NCBI GenBank assembly: GCA_017308235.1
Contig: JAFKFL010000014.1
Coordinates: 186,001-250,000, forward strand
Direction: 5' to 3'
Source of the DNA: Alphaproteobacteria bacterium
GTDB lineage: Bacteria > Pseudomonadota > Alphaproteobacteria > Reyranellales > Reyranellaceae
DNA length: 64,000 nucleotides
Of the stretch, positions 56,547 through 64,000 are shown one piece after another. A program made the translations under genes and the position numbers. Position 1 is the first letter of the stretch. Each line of letters starts with the position of its first letter. The notes under the pieces are model-generated. The model did not search any database. It was not told where the DNA came from and saw nothing but the letters and a program-made list of their open reading frames with translations.

Positions 56547-56987
56547 CTAGGAAGCCGTCGTGCCCGTCACTTCCAGGATGCGCGGCCACATCTTCTGCTT
56601 CCAGCCGTCGTTGCCGGTCACGGTAAGGATGATCTTGTGGTCCTGCGCCAGGATGAAGCGGGGTGTCCAATAGCCGCGCTGCGCGCCTTCGTCGCTCATC
56701 TGGAAGTCGGTCAGGACCCAGCGGGCGTCGGCCGGCCAATACTCTTCCTTGAGGATCAGGTCGCCGTTGGCGGGATGGACGATGCGGTAATCAAGCTTCT
56801 TGAAGGCCTCGGACTTCACGAACAACGGCTCGGACTGGGCACGCCAGATCTTGCAGCCGCCTCAAAGTTCGTGGCCGACGAAGACCATCATGGGCCGCCC
56901 GGTATCGGCACGCCCGATGCGTGCCCCGGACGCGGTGGCCGCCAAGGCGAGGCCTCCGATCGTCAAAGACCGTCTGTTGAGCATCAT
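56547..56987 (-). CDS. Candidate selenoprotein: Tat-exported thioredoxin-fold protein with in-frame TGA
   Basis: The frame from ATG at 56987 (GAGAGGC upstream) to the TAG at 56547 is open except for one TGA at 56864-56862. Residues 4-27 are a twin-arginine signal (NRRSLTIGGLALAATASGA). Then comes MMVFVGHEL, the TGA (position 42) and GGCKIW, so the stop sits at the first residue of a C-x-x-C motif with Cys45 as the resolving Cys. Further on, RGYWTPRFILAQDHKI has the cis-Pro of the thioredoxin fold. Read as selenocysteine the product is 146 residues. Protein-like sequence on both sides and the SECIS-like hairpin argue against simple decay, but a Cys-to-stop mutation cannot be excluded. Confidence 0.6.
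56833..56850 (-). promoter_or_regulatory. Candidate bacterial SECIS hairpin
   Basis: In the minus-strand RNA, CUGG and CCAG pair around the loop CGUGC, extended by GA/UC with one bulged U. The loop begins 18 bases after the TGA and has a G in its first two positions. This fits the published bacterial SECIS model (apical loop 16-37 bases from the UGA, short upper stem, G near the start of the loop). The hairpin is coding, as bacterial SECIS elements are. Confidence 0.5.
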
Positions 56988-57053
56988 TGCCTCTCTCTAT
57001 GGACGCTTCTTGGAGGCAAGTATGCGCATGTGCCGGGGCGCGGAAACCCCCGT

Positions 57054-57262
57054 TCACCGGCTTGTGATTCTCCTCATATCCTCTCGCCCGCGAAGGGGAG
57101 AGGTGAGGAGAGGGGGCGACAATATGCGCTTCCCCCTCTCCCAGCCTCTCCCCCGATCGGGGGAGAGGAGGAAAAAGAGATAAGGTCGTGCGCTCGCCCT
57201 AAGCCGCTGCGCGCTTCTCTCGGCGATGAGTCTGGCGGTGTGGTCGACCAGCTCCTAAAGTC
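57054..57262 (+). repeat. Direct repeat copy 1: family B palindrome plus tail of the EF-G-like gene
   Basis: About 205 bases repeated at 57477-57680. The first part is a palindromic element (CTCTCGCC ... GGGGAGAGGTGAGGAGAGGG ... CCCCCTCTCCC ... GATCGGGGGAGAGGAG). The last 60 bases (from CCTAAGCCGCTGCGCGC to CGACCAGCTCCT) match the 3' end of the EF-G-like gene at 57609 onward in degraded form. This is a tandem duplication scar and fills most of the 300-base gap upstream of the small membrane gene. Confidence 0.8.
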
Positions 57263-57290
57263 GTCTTCGGCAGCGTTGAGGGAAAAGCCC

Positions 57291-57467
57291 ATGAAAGCGC
57301 TCGTCGTACTGGCCGTCTATGTCACGCCATTCCTGATCATCGGCTTCGTGGTGAAGCGCTTTCTGGCAAAGCGCATCGAGGATGTCGATATTTCCAATGT
57401 TCGCGAGCAGGCTGGTGCGAAGGATCGGCCGCGCTGGGTCTCATTTTTTGGGCGCATCCGAGACTAG
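57291..57467 (+). CDS. Small single-pass membrane protein, unknown
   Basis: 58 residues from ATG at 57291 (GAGGGAAAAG upstream). MKALVVLAVYVTPFLIIGFV is one membrane segment, followed by a basic and amphipathic tail (KRFLAKRIEDVDISNVREQ, RPRWVSFFGRIRD). It lies between two direct repeats. Its composition looks protein-like, but the function is unknown. Confidence 0.5.
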   Translation: MKALVVLAVYVTPFLIIGFVVKRFLAKRIEDVDISNVREQAGAKDRPRWVSFFGRIRD

Positions 57468-57476
57468 GGCGAAAAC

Positions 57477-57680
57477 TCACCGGCCGTGATTCTTCTCATA
57501 TTCCTCTCCCCCTTGGAGGAGAGGTGAGGAGAGGGGGCGACAATGTGCGCACCCCCTCTCCCCCGATCGGGGGAGAGGAGAAAGAAGAGATAAGGTCGCG
57601 TGTTCTCCCTAAGCCGCCGCGCGTTTCTTGCTTTCCTCGACGATGCGGTCGGCGGTGCGGCCCACCAGCTCCTGCAGGTG
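57477..57680 (+). repeat. Direct repeat copy 2: family B palindrome plus genuine EF-G-like 3' end
   Basis: Starts TCACCGGCCGTGATTCTTCT and includes the palindrome CCCCTCTCCCCCGATCGGGG, then runs into the real 3' end of the EF-G-like gene (stop at 57609). Copy 1 lies 423 bases to the left. Confidence 0.8.
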
Positions 57681-59696
57681 GTCGAAGGCGGCGTGCCACG
57701 TGCCGACGCCCTGTGTCACCGAGCGGATCTCCACGATCATGTCGCCGACCTCGGCCTCGGGCATCAGCGCCGAGACCTCGTCCCAGCCGGTCCAGCCGGT
57801 CCGGGCGTCGTAACCCAGGAGCTGGCCACGCCGGCCGGTGATCAGGCGCTGGATGCGCGATGTCGCTTCGTTGGGCGCGGCGACCGTCACTTTCAGGATC
57901 GGCTCCAGCAGCACCGGCTTGCACTTGGGCATGGCCTCGGTCATGGCGATGCGCGCAGCCATCTTGAACGACATCTCGGAGCTGTCGACGCTGTGATACT
58001 GGCCGTCGACCAGAGTCACCTCGACATCGACCACCGGCTGGCCGAGCGGGCCTTCCTTGAGATAGTCGCGCAGGCCTTCCTCGACGGCGGGGATGAAGTT
58101 GCGCGGCACCACGCCGCCCACGATCTTGTCGACGAAGCGGAAGCCCGAGCCGCGCGGCAATGGCCGGATCTCGACCTTGATGTCGCCGAACTGGCCATGC
58201 CCGCCGGTCTGGCGCTTGTAGCGCGCGTGTTGCGTGGCGCCGGCCTGGATGGTCTCGCGATAGGCGACGCGCGGCTGGTTGGTCTCGACGGCGATGTTGT
58301 AGCGTCCCGCGAGCTTCTCGACCGCGACCTTCAGATGCATCTCGCCCTGGCCCTTGAGCAGGAGCTCGTGCGTCTCGGCCCGCGGCTCGTAGGCGAGCGA
58401 CGGATCCTCCTCGACGATCTTCTGCAAGGCGCCGGAGAGCTTCACCTCGTCGTTGCGGTTCTTGGCGGTCAACGCCAGCGCGAACACCGGCGGCTCGGCG
58501 ATGGGGAAGTCGGCGACCGGCGTGATGCCCGAGCCGGTGAGCGCCTGTCCGGCTGACAGGGCGTCCATCTTGGCCACCGCCACGATCTCGCCGGCCTTGG
58601 CTTCGCCGATCTTGTCGAGGCGCTGGCCGAACGGCCGGAACAGGCTGCCGACACGCAGGCCGCCCAAGGACTGACCTTCGCTGATGGCGCCCGACCAGAC
58701 GCGGCAGAGCGAGAGCTTGCCGGTATGCGCCTGGTGCAAAACCTTGAAGCACTCGGCCATCGCCGTGCCGCTAGATGGGCCGTTGGACGGAAGCGAGCGG
58801 CGCTCGGCCGTTTCGGCGACGAAGGGCGTGTCGTGGCGCAACGCCTTCAGGAGCCGGCGCACGCCATTCTCTCGGTCGCCTGCTCCTAGAAGGACGGGCG
58901 CGATCTTCTGCGAGCCGAACTCGTCATGCAGGTCGCGATAGATCAGCGACTTCTCAGGCGCCACGTCCTCGATCAGTTGTTCGAGCAGCGTGTCGTCGAA
59001 CTCCGACAACGTCTCCAGCATTTCGCGCCGCGCTTCGCTCTCGCGCGGCAACACTTCGGCCGGCATCTCGATCAGGTCGGAGGCGCCGCTCGACTTGTAG
59101 CGGTAGGCGCGCTCGCTCACGAGATCGACGTAGCCGACCGTCTCCTCGCCGCCGTCGGACGTGAGGTGACGGATCGGCACCTGGCGCAGCACCAGCTTGC
59201 GCGACGAGACGGTCTGCAATGCCGCCAGCATGTCGCGCACGCGGCCCTCGGCCGAGTCGATCTTGTTCACGAAGAAAATATGGGGGATGAGATTGTCCTC
59301 GATGTATTTCAGGAGCGGCGTCAGCGCGACCACGCGTTCAGGCGAGGGCTCGCAGATCACCACCGCCACGTCGGCGATGGCCAACGCCGCGAGAGCGTCG
59401 TGCTGCAGCTCGATCGAGCCTGGTGCGTCGATGAAGGTCCAGTGGTCGCCGAGGTAGTCGACCGAGGCGATGTTGATCTCGGTGCCCATGCCGCGCTTGC
59501 GCGCCTCGGCCGAGCCGTCGCCGATGGAGGTGCCTGCGCGCGTCGAGCCGCGCCGGCCGATGGCCCCCGTCGCAAAAAGGAGGCTCTCGAGCAGGCTGGT
59601 CTTGCCCGAGAGATACGGCCCGCACAACGCCACCACGCGGTGCGCGCCGCTGCCTGGTCTGCCTCCGAGCACTGTTCCGGTTTTGAGGTCGGTCAT
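57609..59696 (-). CDS. EF-G paralogue (translational GTPase-like), non-canonical G domain
   Basis: 695 residues from ATG at 59696, with AAGGAGGA seven bases upstream. P-loop GPYLSGKT (26-33), switch II DAPGS (90-94) and NKID (144-147) are present, but the usual DxPGH histidine is Ser94 and the switch I effector loop is not recognisable. Domains II-V follow as in EF-G (GQGEMHLKVAVEKL, YRETIQAG, ATSRIQRLITGRRGQLLG). Loss of the catalytic His suggests slow or altered GTP hydrolysis, so it probably has a regulatory or ribosome-rescue-like role and does not replace the main EF-G. It is not next to ribosomal genes. Confidence 0.88.
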   Translation of the reverse strand: MTDLKTGTVLGGRPGSGAHRVVALCGPYLSGKTSLLESLLFATGAIGRRGSTRAGTSIGDGSAEARKRGMGTEINIASVDYLGDHWTFIDAPGSIELQHDALAALAIADVAVVICEPSPERVVALTPLLKYIEDNLIPHIFFVNKIDSAEGRVRDMLAALQTVSSRKLVLRQVPIRHLTSDGGEETVGYVDLVSERAYRYKSSGASDLIEMPAEVLPRESEARREMLETLSEFDDTLLEQLIEDVAPEKSLIYRDLHDEFGSQKIAPVLLGAGDRENGVRRLLKALRHDTPFVAETAERRSLPSNGPSSGTAMAECFKVLHQAHTGKLSLCRVWSGAISEGQSLGGLRVGSLFRPFGQRLDKIGEAKAGEIVAVAKMDALSAGQALTGSGITPVADFPIAEPPVFALALTAKNRNDEVKLSGALQKIVEEDPSLAYEPRAETHELLLKGQGEMHLKVAVEKLAGRYNIAVETNQPRVAYRETIQAGATQHARYKRQTGGHGQFGDIKVEIRPLPRGSGFRFVDKIVGGVVPRNFIPAVEEGLRDYLKEGPLGQPVVDVEVTLVDGQYHSVDSSEMSFKMAARIAMTEAMPKCKPVLLEPILKVTVAAPNEATSRIQRLITGRRGQLLGYDARTGWTGWDEVSALMPEAEVGDMIVEIRSVTQGVGTWHAAFDHLQELVGRTADRIVEESKKRAAA

Positions 59697-59977
59697 GACT
59701 GCGTCCTCCTTCTGCGCCACATGGGCGCATGAAAGCTCCGGAAGACGTCTCCCGGACGGACGGCCCAGCGCTGACCCAGCGCAGGGACGGCGGGGCAGCT
59801 CCTACGTCCGTGGACGGTCGCTTACTGACTCTATCGGCCGTGACGCGAACGCAGGATGCAAAACCCGCGGCGCCTCGATCGGAGCGAAGCCCCTTCAATT
59901 TGATGAAATGCTTTCACTCCGCCGGGGAGGAGTCAATCGGCGGTCACGGGAAGAATCTCGCGAAGGGCGATTTTCTC
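59697..59977. other. Spacer upstream of the EF-G-like gene
   Basis: About 280 bases between the EF-G-like start and the end of the broken LysR gene. It must hold the EF-G-like promoter on the minus strand. I see no gene, strong hairpin or clear promoter pair. Confidence 0.4.
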
Positions 59978-60919
59978 TCAGGTCTGGGTCTTGAGGCGCA
60001 TCGCAACCTCCTTGGTCGCGCGCTCCACGCAGTCGATGAACCGCATCGCGGGTGGCGCGGGCGCGTGGACCTTGGAATAGTAAAGGCAGGTCCTGAGCAC
60101 GATGCGCGGCCGGAACGGGCGCGTGATCACGCCAGGAAAGATCTCCTGCGCCAGCATAAGCGGGTTCACGAGGCCGATCCCGACATTCTGCTGCACCAGG
60201 CTGCAGACGCCGACGGCGTTGGCGGCGACGATGGGTGTCGAGTAGGCGACGCCGGCTTGCTGGAAGGCGGCGGCGATGAGCTGGGTGGTGGCTGAAGTCT
60301 CGGCGAGACCGATCACCGACTGGTCGAGAAGGTCCTTGGCGCGGATGGCGTTGTGCCGCGCGAGCGGATGGCGGCGCGGCAGCACGGCGACCAATGCGGT
60401 CTCGCAGAGGTCGCGGATCGTGCAGAGCTGCATCACGCGCGCGTCGATGTCCTTCACGATCGGCGTGCCGACGCCGATGTCGACCTCGTTGGCCGCGACC
60501 TTGTCGAGAAGGTGCCGTGTCGTGTCGCTTTCGATCTCGATCCGCACCTCCGGCCAGCGCCGGTGAAAGTCCTTGATCGCAACAGGCAGGATCGACACCA
60601 GCGCCGGACCCGCGGTGCCGATCACGATCCGGCCGATGTCGCCGCCCTTCAGCGACTAGGCGGCATGGCGGGCGCGATCGAGGTGGTCGACGGCGCGCTG
60701 GGCGAAGGGCAACAGGCGCTCTGCCTCGGCGGTCGCCGTCAGCCGGCCGTTGGCATTGCGGAACAGGGTGAGCCCGGTCTCGCGCTCGAGGCCCTTCAGG
60801 CTCTTGCTGACCGCCGCCATCGAGATGCCGAGCTTGTCGGCCGCCTCCGACATGTTGCGGCTCAGGATCATGGTCAGGAAGATCTCGAAATGGCGGGTCG
60901 TGATTGCGGGGGAGAGCAT
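59978..60919 (-). pseudogene. LysR-family regulator interrupted by an in-frame amber codon
   Basis: From ATG at 60919 an intact LysR HTH is read (RHFEIFLTMILSRNMSEAADK, LGISMAAVSKSLKGLERETG). A TAG at 60658-60656 stops it after 87 residues. The same frame then continues SLKGGDIGRIVIGTAGPALV through the complete effector domain to 59978. No frame change is needed, so a single point mutation (for example CAG or TGG to TAG) would restore a roughly 313-residue regulator. It is divergent from the bicupin gene, which may have been its target. Confidence 0.8.
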
Positions 60920-60945
60920 TGGCGGGGCTGCCGGTTACAAAAACA

Positions 60946-61018
60946 GTGTCATCCCGAGCGTAGCGAGGGATCTTTGGCGGCGTCGATCAAAGATCCCTAG
61001 CTACGCTCGGGATGACAC
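60946..61018. repeat. Dispersed palindromic repeat, family A copy 4
   Basis: GTGTCATCCCGAGCGTAGCG ... GGGATCTTT followed after 13 bases by AAAGATCCC ... CGGGATGACAC. The arms are in the opposite order to copies 1-3 (tails inward). It lies in the promoter region between the broken LysR and the bicupin gene. Confidence 0.85.
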
Positions 61019-61106
61019 GGCGTCACTTAACTAAAAGTTAAGTCTATTGTGCTTGCGGTTGCAAGCCGGCGGGCGCTCTATGGTGGGGCAACGCAAGGAG
61101 CCATCC

Positions 61107-62063
61107 ATGCCCGACGCCGGCAAGATCGACACTTCGACGGACCTCGCCCGCCAGATGCAAGGCTGCATCGGCCGCTACACCGAGAAGACGTTCGACTGGG
61201 ATGCCTTTCCCGGCAGCCGTGGTTTCCCCGACCTCTCACGTGCCCAGTTGCGCTATGTCGGCGCCGGCGGCTCGCCCAAGGCCGACGATCCCTCGACGCT
61301 CAGAGCCGAGCATTTCACCTTCAGCCTGGTCAACCAGCCGGTCGGCAAGTTCGCAGCCTCGCACAGTCACGAGATCGTCGAGCACTTCATGATCCTGCAG
61401 GGCGTGCTGACCGTGGGCTGGGTGTGGGGCGAGGAAGTGATCGAGGCCAAGCTCGGCCCGAAGGACCTAGTGCTGAACAGCCTCGGCCGGCCGCACGGCT
61501 TTCGCAACGATGGCATCGAGCCGGTGCTGATGCAGATCACGGTGGGCAGCGGCACGCCGCTCGCGCCGGTCCATGTCTGCCATCCCAAGAGCAAGGACCT
61601 GGAACTGTCGCGCCGCTTCGGTGCATCGAGCGCCGACAAGATCCATCCCTTCCGTGCCGACAGCGACGACTTCCGCCACAAGGAGATGGCCTTGCATGTC
61701 GTGCGTTACCGTGACCGCACGCCGGTCTGGAACGACGCGGGCTTCGCCGTCATGAACTACGTCGGCGGCAACGGTGCGCCACCGCAGCACTACCGCATGG
61801 ACCTGGTCCATCTGCCGCGCGGCAAGGCGATCGCGCCTTATGCGCGCGACGTCGAGGACGTCTATTTCGTGATCGAAGGCGCGATCACCGTCGGCTGGGA
61901 AGAGAACGGCCGGATCGTCGAGAAGCGGCTGGGCACGCGCGACCTGATCTTTAATCCCGCGGGCCGGCCGCATTACTTCCGCAACGACGGCGCCACCGAC
62001 GCGGAGTTCACTATGGCCGTGGGCACGTCCAAGCCCGAGACCGTGGCGTTCCGCGCGGCATGA
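61107..62063 (+). CDS. Bicupin (two-domain cupin) protein
   Basis: 318 residues from ATG at 61107 with AAGGAG six bases upstream. The first cupin has the full metal motif SHSHEIVEHFMILQG (His, His, Glu) and a late His in GRPHGFRN. The second repeats the fold (VEDVYFVIEGAITVGWEEN, GRPHYFRND) but lacks the HxH pair. It could be a dioxygenase or isomerase acting on an aromatic or keto acid. Its stop overlaps the alpha/beta hydrolase start (ATGA), suggesting they act in one pathway. Confidence 0.82.
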   Translation: MPDAGKIDTSTDLARQMQGCIGRYTEKTFDWDAFPGSRGFPDLSRAQLRYVGAGGSPKADDPSTLRAEHFTFSLVNQPVGKFAASHSHEIVEHFMILQGVLTVGWVWGEEVIEAKLGPKDLVLNSLGRPHGFRNDGIEPVLMQITVGSGTPLAPVHVCHPKSKDLELSRRFGASSADKIHPFRADSDDFRHKEMALHVVRYRDRTPVWNDAGFAVMNYVGGNGAPPQHYRMDLVHLPRGKAIAPYARDVEDVYFVIEGAITVGWEENGRIVEKRLGTRDLIFNPAGRPHYFRNDGATDAEFTMAVGTSKPETVAFRAA

Positions 62064-62860
62064 ATCTCGCTCCGAAGACGGCGGGCAAGGGCGGCACGAC
62101 GATCACTTATCTCGAGGCGGGCAGCGGCACGCCTCTGGTGATGCTGCATGGCATCGGCTCGGCGGCCCGCTCGTTTCGCGACCAGCTCGACGGGCTGTCC
62201 GCGAACCATCGCGTGATTGCCTGGGATGCGCCGGGTTACAGCGGTTCGGCGGCGTTGGCGCCCGAAGCGCCGACGGCGGACGACTACGCCGTACGGCTCG
62301 CGACCTTCCTCGACGATCTTGGAATCGACGCCTGCCACCTGCTCGGTCATTCGCTGGGCTGCCTGATGGCTGCGCGCTTCACCGTGCGCCATCCCGATCG
62401 CGTGCGCTCGCTCAGCCTGTGCAGCATCGCGGCCGGCCAGGGCCTGCTGCCGGAAGTGGAGCGGCGCAAGCTGCTCGACCAGCGCATTGGCGATCTTGCG
62501 ACCCTCGGTGCCGCCGAGATGGCACGCAAGCGTGGACCGCGTCTGGTGGCGCCCGGTGCGTCCGACGAGGTGAGGCAACGCGTAATCGACACTATGGCCG
62601 CCGTCCGCCCCGACGGCTACGCCCAGGCCGCGCGCATGCTGTCGACCGGCGACATCAAGGCCGATGTCGTTCGCCTGCCGGGCACGTTGCCTGTGCAGAT
62701 CGTCTATGGCGATGCCGATGTGATCACGCCGCCGGCGAAAAACCAGGAAGTGGCGGCGCTGCGTCCCGATGCACCGGTGACGGTCGTATCGAATGCTGGC
62801 CACGCGCTCTACGTCGAGCAACCGCAAGCCTTCAATGCGAGCGTCGAGCGCTTCCTCTAA
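62060..62860 (+). CDS. Alpha/beta-fold hydrolase
   Basis: 266 residues. Oxyanion region MLHGIGSAARSFRDQL, nucleophile elbow LGHSLGCLMAA (Ser), acid in YGDADVITPP (Asp) and His in SNAGHALYVEQP complete the triad. It is coupled to the bicupin by a 4-base overlap, as in meta-cleavage or lactone-hydrolysis gene pairs, so a ring-cleavage product hydrolase is likely. Its stop overlaps the convergent secreted-protein gene by 4 bases. Confidence 0.9.
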   Translation: MNLAPKTAGKGGTTITYLEAGSGTPLVMLHGIGSAARSFRDQLDGLSANHRVIAWDAPGYSGSAALAPEAPTADDYAVRLATFLDDLGIDACHLLGHSLGCLMAARFTVRHPDRVRSLSLCSIAAGQGLLPEVERRKLLDQRIGDLATLGAAEMARKRGPRLVAPGASDEVRQRVIDTMAAVRPDGYAQAARMLSTGDIKADVVRLPGTLPVQIVYGDADVITPPAKNQEVAALRPDAPVTVVSNAGHALYVEQPQAFNASVERFL

Positions 62861-63213
62861 CGTCTCTCGCCGGGCTTCCAGGCGCAAACCTTCGCGGCAT
62901 TGTTCGTCCAGCAAGCGCCCTGCTGGGTCAGCACGCCCAGGTTGGAGTGGGCGTGCGTGGCGCGCGGGTCCTCGTTCCAGTAGCCGTTGGCCTTGCCCGG
63001 CGTTTCGACGAGGACCTGGGCGAAGTAGTTGCCTTTCAGGATCTGGAAGCTTCCGGCCGGTTCATTGGGAAGCGCCGTCGCAGTGAACTCGCACTGGCCA
63101 TCGATATAACGCTTGCCACGCACTTCGAGCAGGCAATCGGCCGTTCCCGCAAGCGCCGGCGCCGCGACGCAAAAGCTCAGCGCAAGACCCGTAACAAGTC
63201 GCCAGGGATGCAC
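62857..63213 (-). CDS. Small secreted protein, unknown
   Basis: 118 residues with a Sec signal peptide (LVTGLALSFCVAAPALAG). The mature part has four Cys (ADCLLEV, GQCEF, GACWTN, KVCAW), probably two disulfides, and a beta-rich look (YIDGQCEFTAT, FQILKGNYFAQVLV). No family is recognised. It follows the YggS gene after 23 bases on the same strand and may be co-transcribed. Confidence 0.7.
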   Translation of the reverse strand: MHPWRLVTGLALSFCVAAPALAGTADCLLEVRGKRYIDGQCEFTATALPNEPAGSFQILKGNYFAQVLVETPGKANGYWNEDPRATHAHSNLGVLTQQGACWTNNAAKVCAWKPGERR

Positions 63214-63236
63214 GCAAAGACCTCCGTTGCTCCGCT

Positions 63237-64000
63237 CTATGTCGAGGAACTCGCCGCCGGGAACAGTCCTGGCCAGTAGAAGCCGTCCGGGGTCGGTCGT
63301 TTCCCGAAAATGGCCTGCCCCACCCGAACGACGTCGGCGCCTTCCTCGATGGCGATTTCGTAGTCTCCCGACATGCCCATCGACAGTTGCACGAGGCCGG
63401 GATTGATGGCGACGGCGCGGTCCCGGAGGGCGCGCAGCAGCCGGAAGCAGGCACGCACGCGCTCGTTGTCGTCGCTGAAGACCGCCAGGGTCATGAGGCC
63501 GCGAGGCTTCAGTCGAGGATAATCGGACAGGCGCTCGACAAACGGCAGGAAATCATCGGGGCTGAGACCGTACTTGCTGTCTTCGCCCGACGTGTTCACC
63601 TGCACGAAGACATCGAGGTCGCGGCGCTCAGCCTCGAGGCGACGATTGAGCTCCTCGGCCAGCCGAACGCTGTCGAGGGCATGGAACTCCGAAGCGAAGC
63701 GGACGAGGTATTTCACCTTGTTGGTCTGGAGATGGCCGATGATGCTCCAGCGGATGGGCAGATCCTCGAGCACGGCCCGCTTGTCACGCGCCTCCTGCAG
63801 CTTGTTCTCCCCGAACTCGGAAATTCCGGCGGCAAAGGCGAGCCGGAGGATGTGGGCGGGAACAGTCTTGGTGACGGGCAGCAGGTGAACGTCACCAGGT
63901 TGGCGTCCAGCGCGGCGACAGGCGTCGGCGATACGCTCCTGAACAACTTTCAGGTTTCTGGCAAACGCTCCAGCGGGATCGTCACCGAAGCGCGCGATGT
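63237..64000 (-). CDS. YggS/PLPBP-family PLP homeostasis protein (5' end outside window)
   Basis: The frame is open from the right edge, giving about 254 residues. The PLP lysine is in LLPVTKTVPA, followed by FGENKLQEA, the barrel strands WSIIGHLQTNKVKYL, VFVQVNTSGEDSKYGL and the phosphate-binding end LSMGMSGDYEIAIEEGADVVRVG. It is a monomeric PLP-binding protein that buffers the cofactor in the cytosol. Only the first few residues are missing at the edge. A GTG at about 63773 is internal and not the real start. Confidence 0.93.
   Translation of the reverse strand, partial: IARFGDDPAGAFARNLKVVQERIADACRRAGRQPGDVHLLPVTKTVPAHILRLAFAAGISEFGENKLQEARDKRAVLEDLPIRWSIIGHLQTNKVKYLVRFASEFHALDSVRLAEELNRRLEAERRDLDVFVQVNTSGEDSKYGLSPDDFLPFVERLSDYPRLKPRGLMTLAVFSDDNERVRACFRLLRALRDRAVAINPGLVQLSMGMSGDYEIAIEEGADVVRVGQAIFGKRPTPDGFYWPGLFPAASSST

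Noticed and set aside
56547..56825. Treating the region as a stand-alone 92-residue protein starting at TTG 56825
   Set aside because: It would start inside the thioredoxin fold, without the redox motif or signal peptide; reading through the TGA gives a complete protein.
57054..57680. Possible CRISPR array because of regularly repeated elements
   Set aside because: There are only two long copies that include gene remnants; no short repeats with unique equal-length spacers and no cas genes anywhere in the window.

Overview
The window is a GC-rich bacterial chromosome segment, most likely from an alphaproteobacterium of the Rhodospirillales/Rhizobiales kind. A Reyranella-like genus is only a guess. 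The evidence is the conserved blocks yqeY ... dnaG-rpoD (minus strand) and carA-carB-greA (plus strand), the many acyl-CoA/CoA-transferase genes, and the dispersed palindromic intergenic repeats. Most of it is housekeeping and metabolic sequence in normal codon usage, broken by several small accessory or decayed patches.

Layout. 1-2019 is the end of a prophage or phage remnant: the tail-protein C-terminus, a GH24 endolysin, a holin-like protein, two small lipoproteins and an overlapping spanin-like pair. 2167-7098 is a surface-modification patch: an FkbM methyltransferase and three membrane-anchored SGNH hydrolases. Two hydrolases form a tandem duplication that left a methyltransferase scar between them. 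7442-11879 holds a CLC channel, a class V PLP aminotransferase, cysteine synthase and a small monooxygenase-like protein. 11.9-18.2 kb is a mosaic: a cupin, a SulP transporter, a decayed second copy of the cupin tail, several small genes with frameshifts, and a lower-GC three-gene cassette ending in an HNH nuclease beside tRNA-Thr.

18.3-31 kb carries an amidohydrolase, an MscS channel, argC, an ArsR/SRPBCC pair, a MarR/GST divergent pair with two matching operator-like palindromes, a SAM-cyclase-AAA-TPR signalling protein, an AraC regulator and a serine hydrolase. 31.2-42.7 kb is the core block (rpoD, dnaG, a TauD-type dioxygenase, TfoX-like, YqeY-like, carA, carB, greA). 42.8-47.3 kb has yciB, an Lrp regulator, trxB, a LysR regulator, a possible sRNA and a DUF6492-like protein.

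47.3-49.7 kb is accessory: a frameshifted membrane protein, then a proline-rich protein with an Rhs-core-like motif and a tiny membrane protein, bracketed by 37-bp direct repeats. 49.7-53.2 kb is an acyl-CoA operon (enoyl-CoA hydratase, GIY-YIG-like mini-protein, acyl-CoA dehydrogenase, CoA transferase). 53.4-64 kb has an M20 peptidase, DUF2867, msrP, an EF-G paralogue, a LysR gene with an internal amber codon, a bicupin plus alpha/beta hydrolase pair and an edge-truncated YggS/PLPBP gene.

The most notable observation is just upstream of msrP (56547-56987, minus strand). A Tat-type exported thioredoxin-fold protein reads straight through an in-frame TGA that occupies the first position of a CxxC motif (Sec-Gly-Gly-Cys). 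A small hairpin with bacterial-SECIS geometry follows. It is a candidate selenoprotein paired with the periplasmic methionine-sulfoxide reductase.
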